A stretch of 64,000 bases of DNA from Corticium candelabrum (Eukaryota; Porifera; Homoscleromorpha; Homosclerophorida; Plakinidae), in assembly GCF_963422355.1 (NCBI RefSeq), contig NC_085099.1, positions 6,831,125-6,895,124 on the forward strand, read 5' to 3'. Position 1 is the stretch's first letter; each line of letters starts with the position of its first letter. Below are positions 1-60,104 of this stretch, one piece after another. A program made the position numbers and the translations under genes. The notes below the pieces were generated by a model. The model searched no databases. It saw only the letters and a list, made by a program, of their open reading frames with translations, and was not told the origin of the DNA.

Positions 1-948
1 ATGCATACGTTTGGAGCAATGATTTAGGTTGTATTTTGACGTAAACAAAGACAACATCTGTGATGACGTTGTGACATTGGCGGAAGCTGTCAAGAACTCG
101 TCTGAGGGAATCAGACAACGAACAGTCAGAGCGCAGGCAGCAGTAAGCCTCTTGCGAAGACCATAGCATTGCAAAACTTGGGATTCACCAAAGTCATCTA
201 GAAGGGCAGAGCTAGGGAGCAGGCACTAGGCCCAACATGATCAGATGAAGAGACATGGTGAACAAAGAGCAGATGAAGGAAGGTTCAACAGAAACTGGAG
301 AAACTCAGTTACAGAGATCGTAAGGAGCAGCAAAGTAAAAAATTCAAATGCTACAGATAACTGACTCAATATCCGGGGGCTGACTGACTGACTGACTACC
401 CACCCGCCTCCTCACTTGTGTAAAAAACATGAAGCTAAAGTACATATCTATAGGCACCTGCTCTTTGAAAAATGGCAAAGACTACCAGCTTACAATATAA
501 ACCAGATGAAAAAGCAACTTCCTATGTAAAATGTAAAATGCAAGACTTATCATAAAGCTGTCAAAGTCACTAGTTTGAAATATTGCTAATTGTCTTTACA
601 TTAAAAACTAACAAAACTATTTCAAAATTTGAAATTCAAGGTTGTGTTTGATATTCAAATATATGCATTTCACCTTGTGTTTGTAATGCTTGACTGACCA
701 GTGCATGTTCTAAACCACGCCCAAAACGAACCACTGCCTATAAAAAATACAACAATCACAACCAAGCAACAACTACATGATCTGCACCTCAGGTCAGAGC
801 CAACTTCTGCAAACAAGAAATCGCATAACAAAAAATCACATTCTTCTAGCAATATACTCCAGAAACTGAGACAAATTATGAGTACAAGAAAGTCAGCGTA
901 ACCATTCTCCCTTGTTAGTCTTTGTATTTCAGATAGGACACACATTAC
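1..948. other. Unrecognised sequence, left edge (COG7 intron)
   Basis: This stretch lies beyond the last recognisable COG7 exon, which ends at the donor after 949. I compared both strands with the later part of COG7 and found no further exon, so the gene must continue past the left edge. A short (TGAC)n run lies near 383-400. The open frame at 701-901 is antisense to the intron, has no recognisable domain, and I do not call it a gene. Confidence 0.4.
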
Positions 949-18033
<17,085 letters not shown>

Positions 18034-18299
18034 AACCCAATTATCCGGGAACTCGGCTGTGCAAAAGTACGACGCGGCGTTATAGCTAGTCTCATCTTCT
18101 TGTAAGTTCTAACGCAACAGAACGTAATAGGAACCGTAAAGCAACACTGTATCGAGCTTCAATTAAGAGTTCGGCGCTAGAGAGAGAACCATATCTGATG
18201 AAAGGAACGACGTTGGGGAGACTTACTAGTTTTACGGTATCCGTGTAGACACCTTGCGTTGGTTCAACGGAGTTTTCTGATCGTCTACTGAAACGCCGT
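18034..18299. promoter_or_regulatory. COG7 5' flank / probable promoter region
   Basis: This is the DNA directly upstream of the COG7 start codon (18033-18031, minus strand). It has no open frame of interest and ends where recognisable Ty3 gag sequence begins. It should hold the COG7 5' untranslated region and core promoter, but I see no clear TATA box or other defined element. Confidence 0.4.
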
Positions 18300-21200
18300 G
18301 GCGCCAAAACCCCTGGTACTAGCAGAACGCTCCGCTTCCACAAGCGAAACCAAGGTTTGGATGAAGATGTCAGTACCTACATTGCAGCTTTACGAAAGCC
18401 TAGACAGCATTGTGAATTTGGGACATTCCTGGATGACGCGTTACGCGACCATTTCGTCTGTGGTTCACGCTCCACGCATATGCAAAAGCGCTTGCTTTCA
18501 CAGGCGAAGTTGACGTTCGAAACAGCACTGGAGACGGCGTTATCCATGGAAGCTGCCGCGAAAGATACTCTTCAAATGACCACGCCTACTCTACTACCTC
18601 TAGACGCCAGCAACAGAAGAGGTACATCAAATGGCGGACAAGCAGTCGACTAGGAAACAAGGTACAAAGTTTTGCTACCACTGTGGCAGTCCGAGTCATC
18701 TAGCACCTGCGTGTCGTCATCTGGAAACCGTGTGCAAGTCTTATGGAAAGAAAGGGCATCTAGCTGCAGTATGTCAGTCAAAACCTCATAAGTCAACTCC
18801 TGCTACGCAGACAAAGTACGTGGAAGACGGCTCAGATTCTGATGCAGAGGCACCTGTCTTTACTCTTTCCAGTCCTCGCACCCCTCCAATCAGGGTATGT
18901 GTGAACTTGGCGGGTCAGGAGGTTATGATGGAAGTTGACGCAGGAGCTGCTGTGTCACTGATATCAGTAGAGCAATGGTTTGGTCTGCAGCTCCCTCATC
19001 AGATGGAACCATCAAAGACTGCTTGTTACGTACCTATACAGGAGAAGAGATCATGTAGAAGTCACGCACATGAAGCAGAGGGAAATACTACCACTTGTCA
19101 TAGTTGAAGGTATGGGACCAGCTTTACTTGGCCGCAACTGGCTGAACGCAATCCATCTTGACTGGTAGCAAACTCACATGATAAGTTCTGACAAATGGCA
19201 GAATGCCTTATCAGCACGTTTGCATCAACACAGTGAAGTGTTTCAGCCAGGACTGGGCAGTATGAGAGGAATCCAAGCGGCTATCCACCTGACTCCTGGA
19301 GCCACACCCAAGTTTCTGAAGTACAGAACAGTACCCTACGCTATTCAAGAAATGGTTGAGGAAGAGTTGTTACGTCTGGAAAAAGAGAGCATCATCAAGA
19401 GGGTTGAATATAGTGACTGGGCTACGCCTCTCGTGTGTGTTAAAAAAGAATGGCACAGTCCAGCTTTATGGGGATTACAAACAAGCCATTAACCCTTGTA
19501 TGGAAATTGATGGATATCCTTTACCTAGGCCTGAGGAACTGATTCAAAAGTTGGCAGGAGGAACTCGATTCATGACATTATACTTATCCCAAGCTTACCA
19601 ACAGATGCGACTGGATGACCATTCTCAGCCTTACACTACTGTCAACACTCACAGGGGCCTTTACCGGTACACCAGGCTACCTTACGGTGTTGCATGTGCC
19701 CCTGCAAATTTCCAAAGGCTCTGGAACAAGTGCTTCACAGCCTAGAAGGTGTTGGTGTCTACATTGATGATTTGCTGGTGACAGGGGACACCATAGAGGC
19801 ACACCTAAACAACCTGGAAAATGTCCTTACGAGACTACAGGAACATGGCCTTAAATTGCAAAAGAGCAGTGTCGTTTCTTTCAGCTCTCTGTTGAGTTCC
19901 TGGGGCAGTGCATTGATGTTCAAGAAGTTCATGTCAATCCAACCAAGGTGGAATGCATTACGAAACGCCCTCAGCCGGAAACGGTGTCCCAACTACTATC
20001 ATTCTTGGGCATGGTTCAGGACCACAGCCGATTCATTCTGCACCTGTCAACATTACTTCATCCTCTCACCAGACTCCTACAAAAAGGGGCTCGTTGGAAT
20101 TGGACAGCTCAGTTTGAACAGGCCTTCACAGCAGTCAAGCAACAGTTGACAGGTGCCACAGTTCTCACTACATACAATCCTGACGTACAATTACGGCTGG
20201 CAACAGATGCTTCCGCTTATGGTGTGGGAGCTGTGATAACACATTATGCCTAATGGAGCAGAGCGTCCAATTGCTTCTGCTTCGAGAACATTGACAGCCA
20301 GTGAGGAGAACTATGGTCAGATAGAACGTGAGGCCCTGGGCATCATATTTGGTGTAAAGAAATTTCACCAGTTTTTGTACAGCAGACCATTCGTACTAGT
20401 CACTGACCGTAAACTTCTGCTTACGATTTTTGGCCCAAAACATGGAGTTTCCACGATGGCAGCAGCTTGTTTACAGAGATGGGCCCTTACTCTGTCGTCA
20501 TACTCATACTTTATGGAATTCAAGTATTTTAAAGACAACGCCACTGCTGATGCTTTGTCGTGACTGCCTTGTCCAGGGTTGGAGAGTGACTTCATCACAG
20601 TCTGAATGGGTCTGCACTATGGATTATTTGCAAGGGTTTCCTCTTACTGCGAAGCAACCAGCAACAGCCACCAGACGTGATCCAATTATCTGAAAGGCTC
20701 TTCACTGGACTAAGACGGGATGGCTCACCCAATGTCCAGATGAAGACTCACGTCCCTATTTTAATAGGAAATGGGAGCTGTCAGTCTCTCAAGATTCTCT
20801 CCTTTGGGGAAATCTGGTCGTCATTTCTACATCTGCTCGCTCCCGTCTACTTCAGGAACTGCATCCCCACCATGATGGGACCTCTCGCATTAAAAGCATG
20901 GCCAGAAGCCACTTTGGTGGCCCCAGCTGGATGCAGCCATTGAGGATATTACCTGGTTTTGCAACACATGTCAACAGTCGCAGCCAAACTCAACCAGTGC
21001 CCCATTACGTAGCTGGTCCTGGCCCAACACTCACTGGCACTGGGTCCACATTGACTTTGCTAAGTTAGATGGCGCTGATTTTCTGATTCTGGTAGATGCC
21101 CACTCCAAGGGGATGGAAGCAATTCATATGTCTCCACAACGGCACGGTCCACCATTCAGGCATTGCGCAAAATGTTCGCTAGACATGGCTTGCCAGCAGA

Positions 21201-22202
21201 GCTGGTTTCAGACAATAGGCCACCTTTCATGTCTGAGGAATTCGCAACATTTTATGAAACAGAATGGGATACGGTATATTTGGAGCCCACATTTTCATCC
21301 AGCTACCAATGGTTTGGCGGTACGGGCAGTGCGATCTGTTAAGAGCGGAATGAAAAAATCAGTACTCCCCTTACAGCACAAGCTGGCAACATGGCTTTTA
21401 CATTACAGGACAACTCCGCACACCACTACCGGATGACCACCATGCAAGCTCCTCATGCACCGCACTCTTCGCACACGATTGACTCTCTTGCATCCATCTA
21501 CAGCTGAAATGGTTTCCCAATGGCAGGATGCTCAGAAATTAGGCTGTGATAAGTGTACCCATTACGCTTATTCTCAGTGGGAGATTCAGTCTTGGTGCAT
21601 GATTACCGAACTCAAGAGCCAAAGTAGAGCCCGGGTATCGTTACACAGGTTTTAGGCCCTCTCACGTACCATGTTTGCCTGCCTCAATGGGGTGTTACAT
21701 GGAAATGCCACATTGATAAGCTCAAGCTGCGTGTGGACCCACCTTCATCTACAGACTATTTTGGGTGGCCCGCCAAATGGTACCAGAAGCTAACGACAAT
21801 CCAAGTCACTGCACAGAATCACTTCCCGGCGCTATGTCTGGAGGAACCTCATATAACATAGACAACTATCAGTGTACTCAACCCACAGCCGTCAGCACTG
21901 CTGAATCTCCTGTTCGTGACAATCAGCTTCCAGTGGTCAGCATGGAACAGCCTTCCACTGATTCTGTCACTCAGAGCTCTTCCATTCAGAGCCCTTCTCC
22001 GGACAACACCACTGATAGACTTCCAACCACACGAGGAGAACTCATCTTACGTCGATCCAAAAGAGAAAGAAAACAACTAGATAGACTGGACCTGTAGGTC
22101 GTTGGCTACAGTTGCTCTTTATGTGTTTTTTGGCTGTTTGGGTATCATACTTGTAGTTACATGACAATGTGGTGAGTTGTGTTGAATTTTTGAGGAGAGA
22201 GA
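18300..22202 (+). mobile_element. Ty3/gypsy LTR retrotransposon, decayed internal region
   Basis: Domains appear in the usual order over about 3.9 kb. Gag: FHKRNQG and CEFGTFLDDALRDHFVCG near 18327-18480. Nucleocapsid: two knuckles, CYHCGSPSHLAPAC then CKSYGKKGHLAAVC, the second having lost a Cys to Tyr. Protease near 18930 reads VDAGAAVSLIS, so the catalytic DTG is DAG. Reverse transcriptase: LPYGVACAPANFQR and VYIDDLLVTG near 19755. RNase H: LATDASAYGVGAV near 20200. Integrase: HWHWVHIDFAKLDGADFLI near 21035, a tail with TTPHTTTG, and a C-terminal RRSKRERKQLDRLDL ending at a stop at 22096-22098. Several stops and frameshifts separate these blocks, so it is inactive. The type is K02A2.6-like. 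No 5' LTR or primer-binding site was found, so the left end is probably deleted. It fills the space between the divergent COG7 and kelch-like genes. Confidence 0.9.
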
Positions 22203-22307
22203 TGTGGTAGAGTGGGTGGTAGATGCGCATGCGCAGTCTTGGCGGCACAATAGAACACTTTCGTGTTACCACAAGGACCATTGTTATTGATCACGTGATC
22301 AAACGCG
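22203..22307 (+). promoter_or_regulatory. Kelch-like promoter region, possibly derived from a Ty3 LTR
   Basis: A purine run (GAGGAGAGAGA, about 22192-22202) precedes TGTGGTAG, the arrangement expected of a polypurine tract followed by a 3' LTR. About 20 bases further is the perfect palindrome TGCGCATGCGCA (22224-22235), which matches the NRF-1 consensus. A second perfect 16-base palindrome, TTGATCACGTGATCAA (22287-22302), contains a CACGTG E-box and lies six bases before the kelch-like start codon. The motifs are seen directly; LTR origin and promoter use are inference. Confidence 0.45.
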
Positions 22308-28269
<5,962 letters not shown>

Positions 28270-28708
28270 TGTTTATAAACGTAACACAAGTTCAACTACA
28301 TTGCTCTAATAATACAGTTCTGCAAGTTTTATATATAATTTTGAATTTACTAGACTTATTGTCAAATTATCCTTTGTAGAGACAGCGTGTTTTCATAATA
28401 AATTTTGTGAGACAATAGCAATGTGCATGCATTTTGGACACGTTTGTGGCTTCATATTGCAATGTGTAGGGTAATAAGGTGACTTCTGTGCCTCTACATT
28501 GTACCCTAATTATTCTAATTGAAAGCACCTTTTAATATGTAATCAATATCAATCTAAATGGCTCTCCAATAAAAGTGTAAAAAAGCAATTGTGGCTTCAC
28601 AAGACGCCTCACTTAGATGGTCTTTAGCCCATGTCCAGATTTGCAACAACTTTTTGAGTTGAGGGTGCGGCAGGTCGTAACTCCAAAGACACAGAGGAAG
28701 CCCGGATA
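28270..28708 (+). promoter_or_regulatory. Kelch-like 3' UTR with AATAAA, then BRF1 promoter region
   Basis: The 3' untranslated region follows the stop. The best polyadenylation signal is AATAAA at 28568-28573; a weaker AATAAA lies near 28398. Only about 135 bases then separate this signal from the BRF1 start codon, so the BRF1 core promoter must be very compact or overlap the end of the upstream gene. Confidence 0.6.
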
Positions 28709-54277
<25,569 letters not shown>

Positions 54278-55164
54278 GTTAAGCCAGATAGTAGTTATTT
54301 GTCACAGAAGATCAAGTATCAATATGTTGAAAACAATAATTATCTTGCGTGTCTTACGCACATAGACGTACCTATCTGCGCTCGAATTAGGCTGTTTAGA
54401 ATTCCGTTCTCTAGAGTTTGGAGCGGTACTGTAGCATTGAGCATAACAGCTAGGTTATGCGGGCATTTGAAACGCCAGAGCATGGTCTAGCAGTGTGTTG
54501 CGCCTCCGGCACCTTCTACACGTATAGTTCATAACTTCTCCATGCAATATCGAGTTCGAACACTTCTGCTAAAGTTTCGGAAGAGCTGAAGGTGTCATGC
54601 AGTCAGTCAGAAGAGTTAGAAGACCTCCTAACACAGAAACAAGCTTAGAAATGTTCGAGCATGGGTAGGTACATCTGAAGCGTCTCTAGAGAGTACTTGT
54701 ATGTGAAAGTTTCGACCCTATTTCTTCAAGCCAGTCAAGCACCAATAGAAGCTAGTGTAGAGTTCGCTATTTTGTTTTCTATTTTAGGGGAAATCCAACT
54801 TAACTTGTGCGAGTAGATCTTACAAAGACAAATCGATCGGTCTATGTTGCTCTGTTGTCTTTGCTTTCGTAAACTAGAACGAGCGAATTGTGTGCTGTGC
54901 ATGCAACGCCCGCGCGCCCGCTCTTCGCTTCCTAGTCGACTGCGAACGAATCAACGCGTTTACGGAGGACTGATACGATACATTGAGAATGCCGAAAGTG
55001 AATGCGAAGATATTATGAAAATCTACCTTCTTGCCGTTAGTGCTTCCTCTCTAGAGTAATGGTGTCGGTAGATCGCGAGCTAGCTGTTTTTCAGTCAGAC
55101 TTTCTACTCCTCATTACTACGGCCTAGTACGTAGAGAACGCGTATTTGTTTATCCTTGTTCTAA
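54278..55164. other. Downstream of BRF1, nothing firmly recognised
   Basis: It should begin with the BRF1 3' untranslated region; no canonical AATAAA is obvious. The Cys-rich 71-residue frame at 54844-55059 (MLLCCLCFRKLERANCVLCM) has no known family, and I do not call it a gene. Confidence 0.4.
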
Positions 55165-55350
55165 ATCCGAAGAGAAACGTTCAGCGCACCGTCTAGCGCT
55201 TAGCGTGTGCTGCAAAGGACGTTCCTATTTTCACACTCGGTCAGCTCGCTTTCTTTTGTCGCTGATTGGTAGAAGATAAAAATTACAATCGGTTGTTTAA
55301 AAATAGGAACGTCCTCTATTGCACACGCCGCTGAACGTTTCTTTTCGGAT
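55165..55350. mobile_element. 186-bp inverted-repeat MITE
   Basis: The ends ATCCGAAGAGAAACGTTCAG and the reverse complement of CTGAACGTTTCTTTTCGGAT pair nearly perfectly. A second paired block (AGGACGTTCCTATTTT) lies inward. The left arm carries about 17 extra bases (CACCGTCTAGCGCTTAG). There is no coding content. Confidence 0.75.
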
Positions 55351-56515
55351 ATCAAAAGAACAAAGCTACGCAAATACTCAAGCAAACTCTAGGAAAGCCG
55401 TCTAGGGTAATGAGGAATTCTGCATGCATGCTCCTGGTAGCGGGTATCGCACTGTTTTGTCTAGTTGGTAGATTGTAATAGGTCTTAGTATCACCCTAAC
55501 TTTTGTACGAGTTTCCCTCAACATAGCACTGCGACGAGGACGTACAACGTAGGAGTCATGGTCTGAACGACTACACTGTCTACCAGTATTCTTTCTTGCT
55601 AATGGCATCAAGACCAATGAGAAGGAGTGGCGAGCCGCAATTTTTCTATCTCTCATCGGCAGCTCGACGTACGAATTACTTCGTACATCACTGGCGTAGC
55701 GTCGGGGGGGGGGGGGGGGGAGGCTATAGCCCCCCAAACAGTTTGAATGTGTCACTCCGTTGAAAGCAGAACTAGCTAGGTGACAGTCCGCTTTATTAAT
55801 CTCTGAATAGTACGTTGACGATCGACGACGTTCATTAATTGACTATATCTCTTTGACAATACACATCATCATTTCAGTGTGATAAAACCAGTGCCGAGAA
55901 GTCGTGGACACGTAAAGTGCTCATGATCTTCACTTATTTGAGGAGTCTACTACGTTATCCGGCAATGGCAGAATCAGATAAGACCGCATCAAAGGCATGC
56001 AGAAGCTTATCCATCAATTATTTTTCAAGTACGTCTAGCTAAGGTCGACAACCCGATTGATTGGAGAATGGAATCTCTTGCGGCTCCGCTATTGCTAAAA
56101 TTGGTCAACGCTGTTTGCACTGCATTGGTCTTCTAGATTCTATTGTCATCGAGATGCCATTTAACTTGACGACGCAGCGAGCCATGAAAACCTTTTTCGC
56201 AAGGACTGTAACAGTGTTTCCACTTCTTTAGACGCACACTGACGGCACTCTGTCCCGCAGTTTATTCGTAACCTGAAATTGATACTAATTTACTTAGATG
56301 TCTACAAACTGCGAGCTAAAAATTTAGAAAATTAGAAAATGAGCGTGGCTTTTGCATGTGAGAAATGGGAGCGGTTTGCGGTCTAATTTATTAGCTTCCC
56401 AAACTTGAGAACCACGCTACGCTGGTGCACTGGTGCATACGCAAGTTCTCGCGACACTTGAATTGGAGGATCTTCTTGCTGCCTAAAAAAGCACACTTTT
56501 CTTCGCCAAAACTGC
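55351..56515. other. Intergenic, with a transposon-end-like G run
   Basis: Near 55687 the sequence CACTGGCGTAGCG followed by a 17-base G run (55704-55720) and GGCTATAGCCCCCC resembles the end of a DNA transposon, but no partner end was found. Otherwise nothing is recognised. Confidence 0.4.
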
Positions 56516-57390
56516 TTGTCATTGCGGAGCGTTATAGTTGAGTTTTATCAATGCAGTCAGCGTGAGGGAGAGAACGTTGTAGAGTTTTTGGCGGTGTTAC
56601 TGAAGTTGTCGCCACACTGTGAGATCGGCGCCTTTTTAGATGACGCGCTGCGCGACCTCTTCGTTTGCGGTCTACGTGACAGCAACAGTCGAAGAAGCTC
56701 CTCACGGAAGACCAACTCACGTTGACAAGAGCGAGTGCCATCGCCCAGAGTATGGAAGCGGCGACACGCCAATCTACCCAGATGCGCGATGTTTTGACTG
56801 AAAAGGGGTGGGGAAACTCACAATGGGGCAAAGCTACTCACACGTTTTGGCACGCGGAATTGGAAGCAAGTCCGCCCGCAATGGAATGAACGGCAAACGT
56901 AATGCAGGTGGCAGTGCAGGCAAGAGCGACCCATGTTACCGCTGCATTAAGAGTGGTCATCTTCCACAAGATTGCAAGTGGAAGGACGCTTCATGCCACA
57001 AATGCCACAAATATATATTTTAGTCCAGCTTGGCGCGCACCGCAAAAACCAAACGTGACCAAGTACGTGGAATCCAGTAACGCCCACAGTGATACTGGCA
57101 AGGAAGATCTTCAGCTTTTTACAATTCGCCGAGATAGTAGAGATGGATGACTAATGATGTCAGCACAATTGCAGGTGTGGATATTGAAATGGAATAGATA
57201 CAGGTGCTGCGGTATCTCTTATCTCTGAGACCGCCTGGAAGGAGCGTCTCCCCCATGTCAAATTGGAGCCTTCAAAGCAGCATCTCTCTACTTATGCAGG
57301 AGAGCGTATTAGAGTCATGGGTGAAGCCACAGTACCACTCCGTTGCAATGGCCAGACCGCTCAAGTTTCACAATCGGGACACCAAATAAC
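56516..57390 (+). pseudogene. Ty3/gypsy gag-nucleocapsid-protease relic
   Basis: Gag reads CEIGAFLDDALRDLFVCGLR near 56613, matching the element at 18.4 kb (CEFGTFLDDALRDHFVCG). After frame changes come a zinc knuckle (CYRCIKSGHLPQDC near 56938), a second partial knuckle, and a protease start IDTGAAVSLISETAWKE near 57200 with the DTG intact. A stop lies just before the protease. Reverse transcriptase and integrase are absent. Same family as 18300-22202, a different copy. Confidence 0.82.
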
Positions 57391-57869
57391 CTCACCGGGT
57401 TTGCGGCAGATGCCAATGCCGTACCAATCGTCTGCTTTGCAAGTGCACAACATCTTAATATCATATAGAATTCATTTCCCTAATAGGGCGCAACATTTTT
57501 TATCTTTTGCATATGGAGAATCTCAAACATCTGTTGCGTTTGCACGAGGAGGGGCTCCTCAGTTCGGTGGCTCTTGAAAAGCCATTGAACGTCTTGAACC
57601 CACCAATCAAAGAGCTCAGCCGTCTCTTATAACTACACACCCTAGGGTCTATCGGGAACAAGGCGCTCGTCTCGGCGTTGTGTGTTCTGACACTTCCCTG
57701 CGAGGACATGGCCGAAGAGGAGACCGTGAAGGACGAACCATAGGATGAGCCTTGGTGCAAGCCATTGCCCATATTTCCGAAACCAAGACATAAAAGAAAT
57801 TATCCGCTATGTAGAGGTTGTGGTAGAGCTGATGGTAACGGTAGGTCTTTTTTTAGATAGAGATGACCA
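57391..57869. other. Unrecognised spacer
   Basis: Nothing is recognised between the Ty3 relic and the ankyrin-type relic. Confidence 0.4.
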
Positions 57870-58560
57870 TCGACGACATAAGCGTACAATGTCTTCGTAG
57901 CCTTTATCCCTCGCACATGCTATGGCCCATTCAAGGTCTGAGGCATCCCATTCAAGGCATAGAATTACGATGTAGCCTTTCCAGCGGCCTGCGCCATGGT
58001 AGCGTCAATATCGACAGCGCCCAATTTACGACACAGCCGCACGATGGATTCGTGGCCCTTGTCTGCGGCACATATCATAGCGTTGTCAACGCCTGTGGCA
58101 CCCGATTCGTGACATAAAACGCACGAAATTCTCGTTACCCCCACCTCCTCTGCGGCCCAGGCCATAGCCTCATCGAAGTCGGTGCCCCCCCCCCCAATCA
58201 CGACACAGACGCGCTATAGATTCGTGACTGCCGCTTGCGGCCCATCTCATAGACATGTCGAAGTTGGTGGCGCTCCATTGATGACAGAGTCGCACGATGT
58301 GTTCGTGCCCGCTGTTTGTGGCCCAAGCCATGGGCAGATCGAACTCGGTGACACCCCAATCGCGACACAGACGCATGACGTTCTCGAAACCACCACTTGC
58401 GGCCCAGAGGATTGCTCGGTTGAGATCGGTGGCTCCCAGTTCGTGGCATAGGCGCACGACGTGTTCATGACCACCTTCTGTGACCCAGTCCATGACTTCG
58501 TCAGGATCGAACATGTCTTTCTAGTTGTAACACAATCGCCCGACGTGCTCGTGGCCTCGT
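57870..58560 (-). pseudogene. Ankyrin-type repeat protein relic, 27-residue repeats
   Basis: The minus strand encodes about eight tandem repeats with a 27-residue period. Typical units contain GHEHVVRLCHELGATDLN, GGFENVMRLCRDWGVTEFD and GHEHIVRLCHQWSATNFD, followed by an MAWAA-like helix. The frame is open from 58514 to about 58170. It shifts and continues in other frames to about 57870 (GYEDIVRLCRRW). On the 5' side it runs to 58560 after a stop. Ordinary ankyrin repeats have 33 residues. Short 27-residue units with VRLCxxWGAT are, from memory, typical of large DNA viruses such as Marseilleviridae. It ends where the (TAG)n tract and retrotransposon E1 begin. Coding origin is clear; viral origin is inference. 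Confidence 0.65.
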
Positions 58561-58572
58561 GCTGATGTTGAA

Positions 58573-58593
58573 ATAGTAGTAGTAGTAGCAGCA

Positions 58594-58627
<34 letters not shown>

Positions 58628-58650
58628 GCAGCAGCGCTGCTGCTGCTACT
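58573..58650. repeat. Compound (TAG)n-(CAG)n-(CGG)n-(CTG)n trinucleotide tract
   Basis: TAG units pass into GCAGCAG, then about eleven GGC units, then GCAGCAGCGCTGCTGCTGCT. It bounds the 3' end of minus-strand element E1. The GC-rich core could have grown from a TAG tract by substitution and slippage. Confidence 0.9.
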
Positions 58651-60053
58651 AAACACTATGACATAAACCGCAACATTAACAGAAATCTGAGCACATAACA
58701 AAAGTTTTTGCTAATTTAACTACTTACTACATAACAATAACTAACAGTTAATTACTAAACAATAAAATTAAAAACATTGTCTACTCAGTGAGGTGAGCCT
58801 CACTGGTTATCAGTCTGACAGTGCCTACGTCAATGGGATGGTAAGTACAAGATCTTGTGCCGCGAATGCACATAATTGCTAATCGGAGCAATGCAAAGCT
58901 AATGCGACATTGGATCAGCTGCATCACTGTACTATAATGTTCATTCGTCATTGTCGTTAGTAGACTGGCAATTCTTTTATAGAATGTGTTGCTTCAGGAC
59001 CTGTACCACCTGTAGATGTGACGACGAGTGGGGTGAAGGAACCATGCTCAACTTCTCGTACTCTTTGACCATATTCCCGCTTTTTTCACTTTCATGTATT
59101 TCATAGCTGATGTAAGAGAAGAGTGGTGGCGATAGGACTTGGCGTTCGGATAAAATACCCGGATATCGAAAAATGCTCTCTCCTCGCCTCCACACTCCTC
59201 TTGCAGAGATGTCTGCTCTAGCATAGTCACTGGTGTTAGCGGTGTGTTGATCAAAATGTTCTCCATCCAGTGGTCGAAGTAGTGGTTCAACTGCCACATC
59301 ATGACATACTTCTTTCAGAAGATCAGCAGCTAGGTTGCGGATTTCATTGTGCCTGAGTATAGGAAAGCCTCCTTTTTTGCAAATCATGGCATGATCAATG
59401 GTGAAATCAAGACCACATTCACATCTCAAAGGCATATCAGTTAAAGGCCGACTGTATCTCAGGCATATAATGCATCTCGAAAATCATTCTTTGATAAATG
59501 AAATCCGTGTTCTTCAATGGGATGCACAGTCAACCAGCTCGATGCTCCTTTTTCTGAAGCTAGTTCAATACATCTCTTTATTGGTGTTGATCCACTTGTT
59601 TGTGACGTTTACATCATTTCTTTCTGAGTAGCTTCTTTCTTTTTTCATTTCAGCCTTTCTTCGTTTTGTCTCGATAGTAGATAAATCGTAGTTTTGCTCT
59701 TGTGCAATGATGAGTGCGGCTAGTGAAGCTGTGATATGTTTGGAAGCTTCAAAATGAAAATTGGCAATGCTTGAAGGATTGGGAATGTTCAATCCTCCAA
59801 CATTACAAGGCAAAGAGAGCAGGTTTCTCATATCTGCACCACAGGCAGTTTGATCTGTTAGGGATGGCAGAAATCGCTGGCAAATGGCCTCTTCTAGAGG
59901 CTCCAACATATCAGAAATGTTTGGAACAGTTCTCATGATATATGACCATCTATGCACTAAACCTTGGGTGGAAGCAGAATATGCTGCATGAGGATGTGTG
60001 ATGGCGATATCAGACAGTTTGTCAATTTGTGAAACCCATTCCTTAACTTTGCT
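58651..60053 (-). mobile_element. Non-LTR retrotransposon E1, 5'-truncated, decayed
   Basis: On the minus strand it starts inside the reverse transcriptase thumb (SKVKEWVSQIDKLSDIAITH). It continues with NVGGLNIPNPSSIANFHFEA, a CCHC block CECGLDFTIDHAMIC and a nuclease-like region (ARADISARGVWRRGE). Frames change near 59560 and 59110. The 3' region runs to the compound trinucleotide tract. Sequence relation to E2 is close in protein but clearly diverged. Confidence 0.85.

Positions 60054-60104
<51 letters not shown>
60054..60104. repeat. (TAG)n microsatellite between E1 and E2
   Basis: About 17 perfect TAG units separate the 5' truncation point of E1 from the 3' end of E2. Confidence 0.97.

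Noticed and set aside
1-948. Further COG7 exons toward the left edge
   Set aside because: No segment on the minus strand matched the later part of COG7 with splice signals, so none was called.
54844-55059. Cys-rich 71-codon frame downstream of BRF1
   Set aside because: No recognisable family, no splice or promoter context; short frames of this size are expected by chance.
55704-55720. 17-base G run considered a telomere- or quadruplex-related element
   Set aside because: A single homopolymer beside a transposon-end-like sequence is more simply slippage or a transposon terminus.
57863-58451. Plus-strand frames over the ankyrin-type relic (57863-58117 and 58182-58451)
   Set aside because: They are antisense to the clear 27-residue repeat on the minus strand.
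58501-58701. Frame with Arg-rich and Tyr-rich runs
   Set aside because: It is translation of the CGG and TAG trinucleotide runs.
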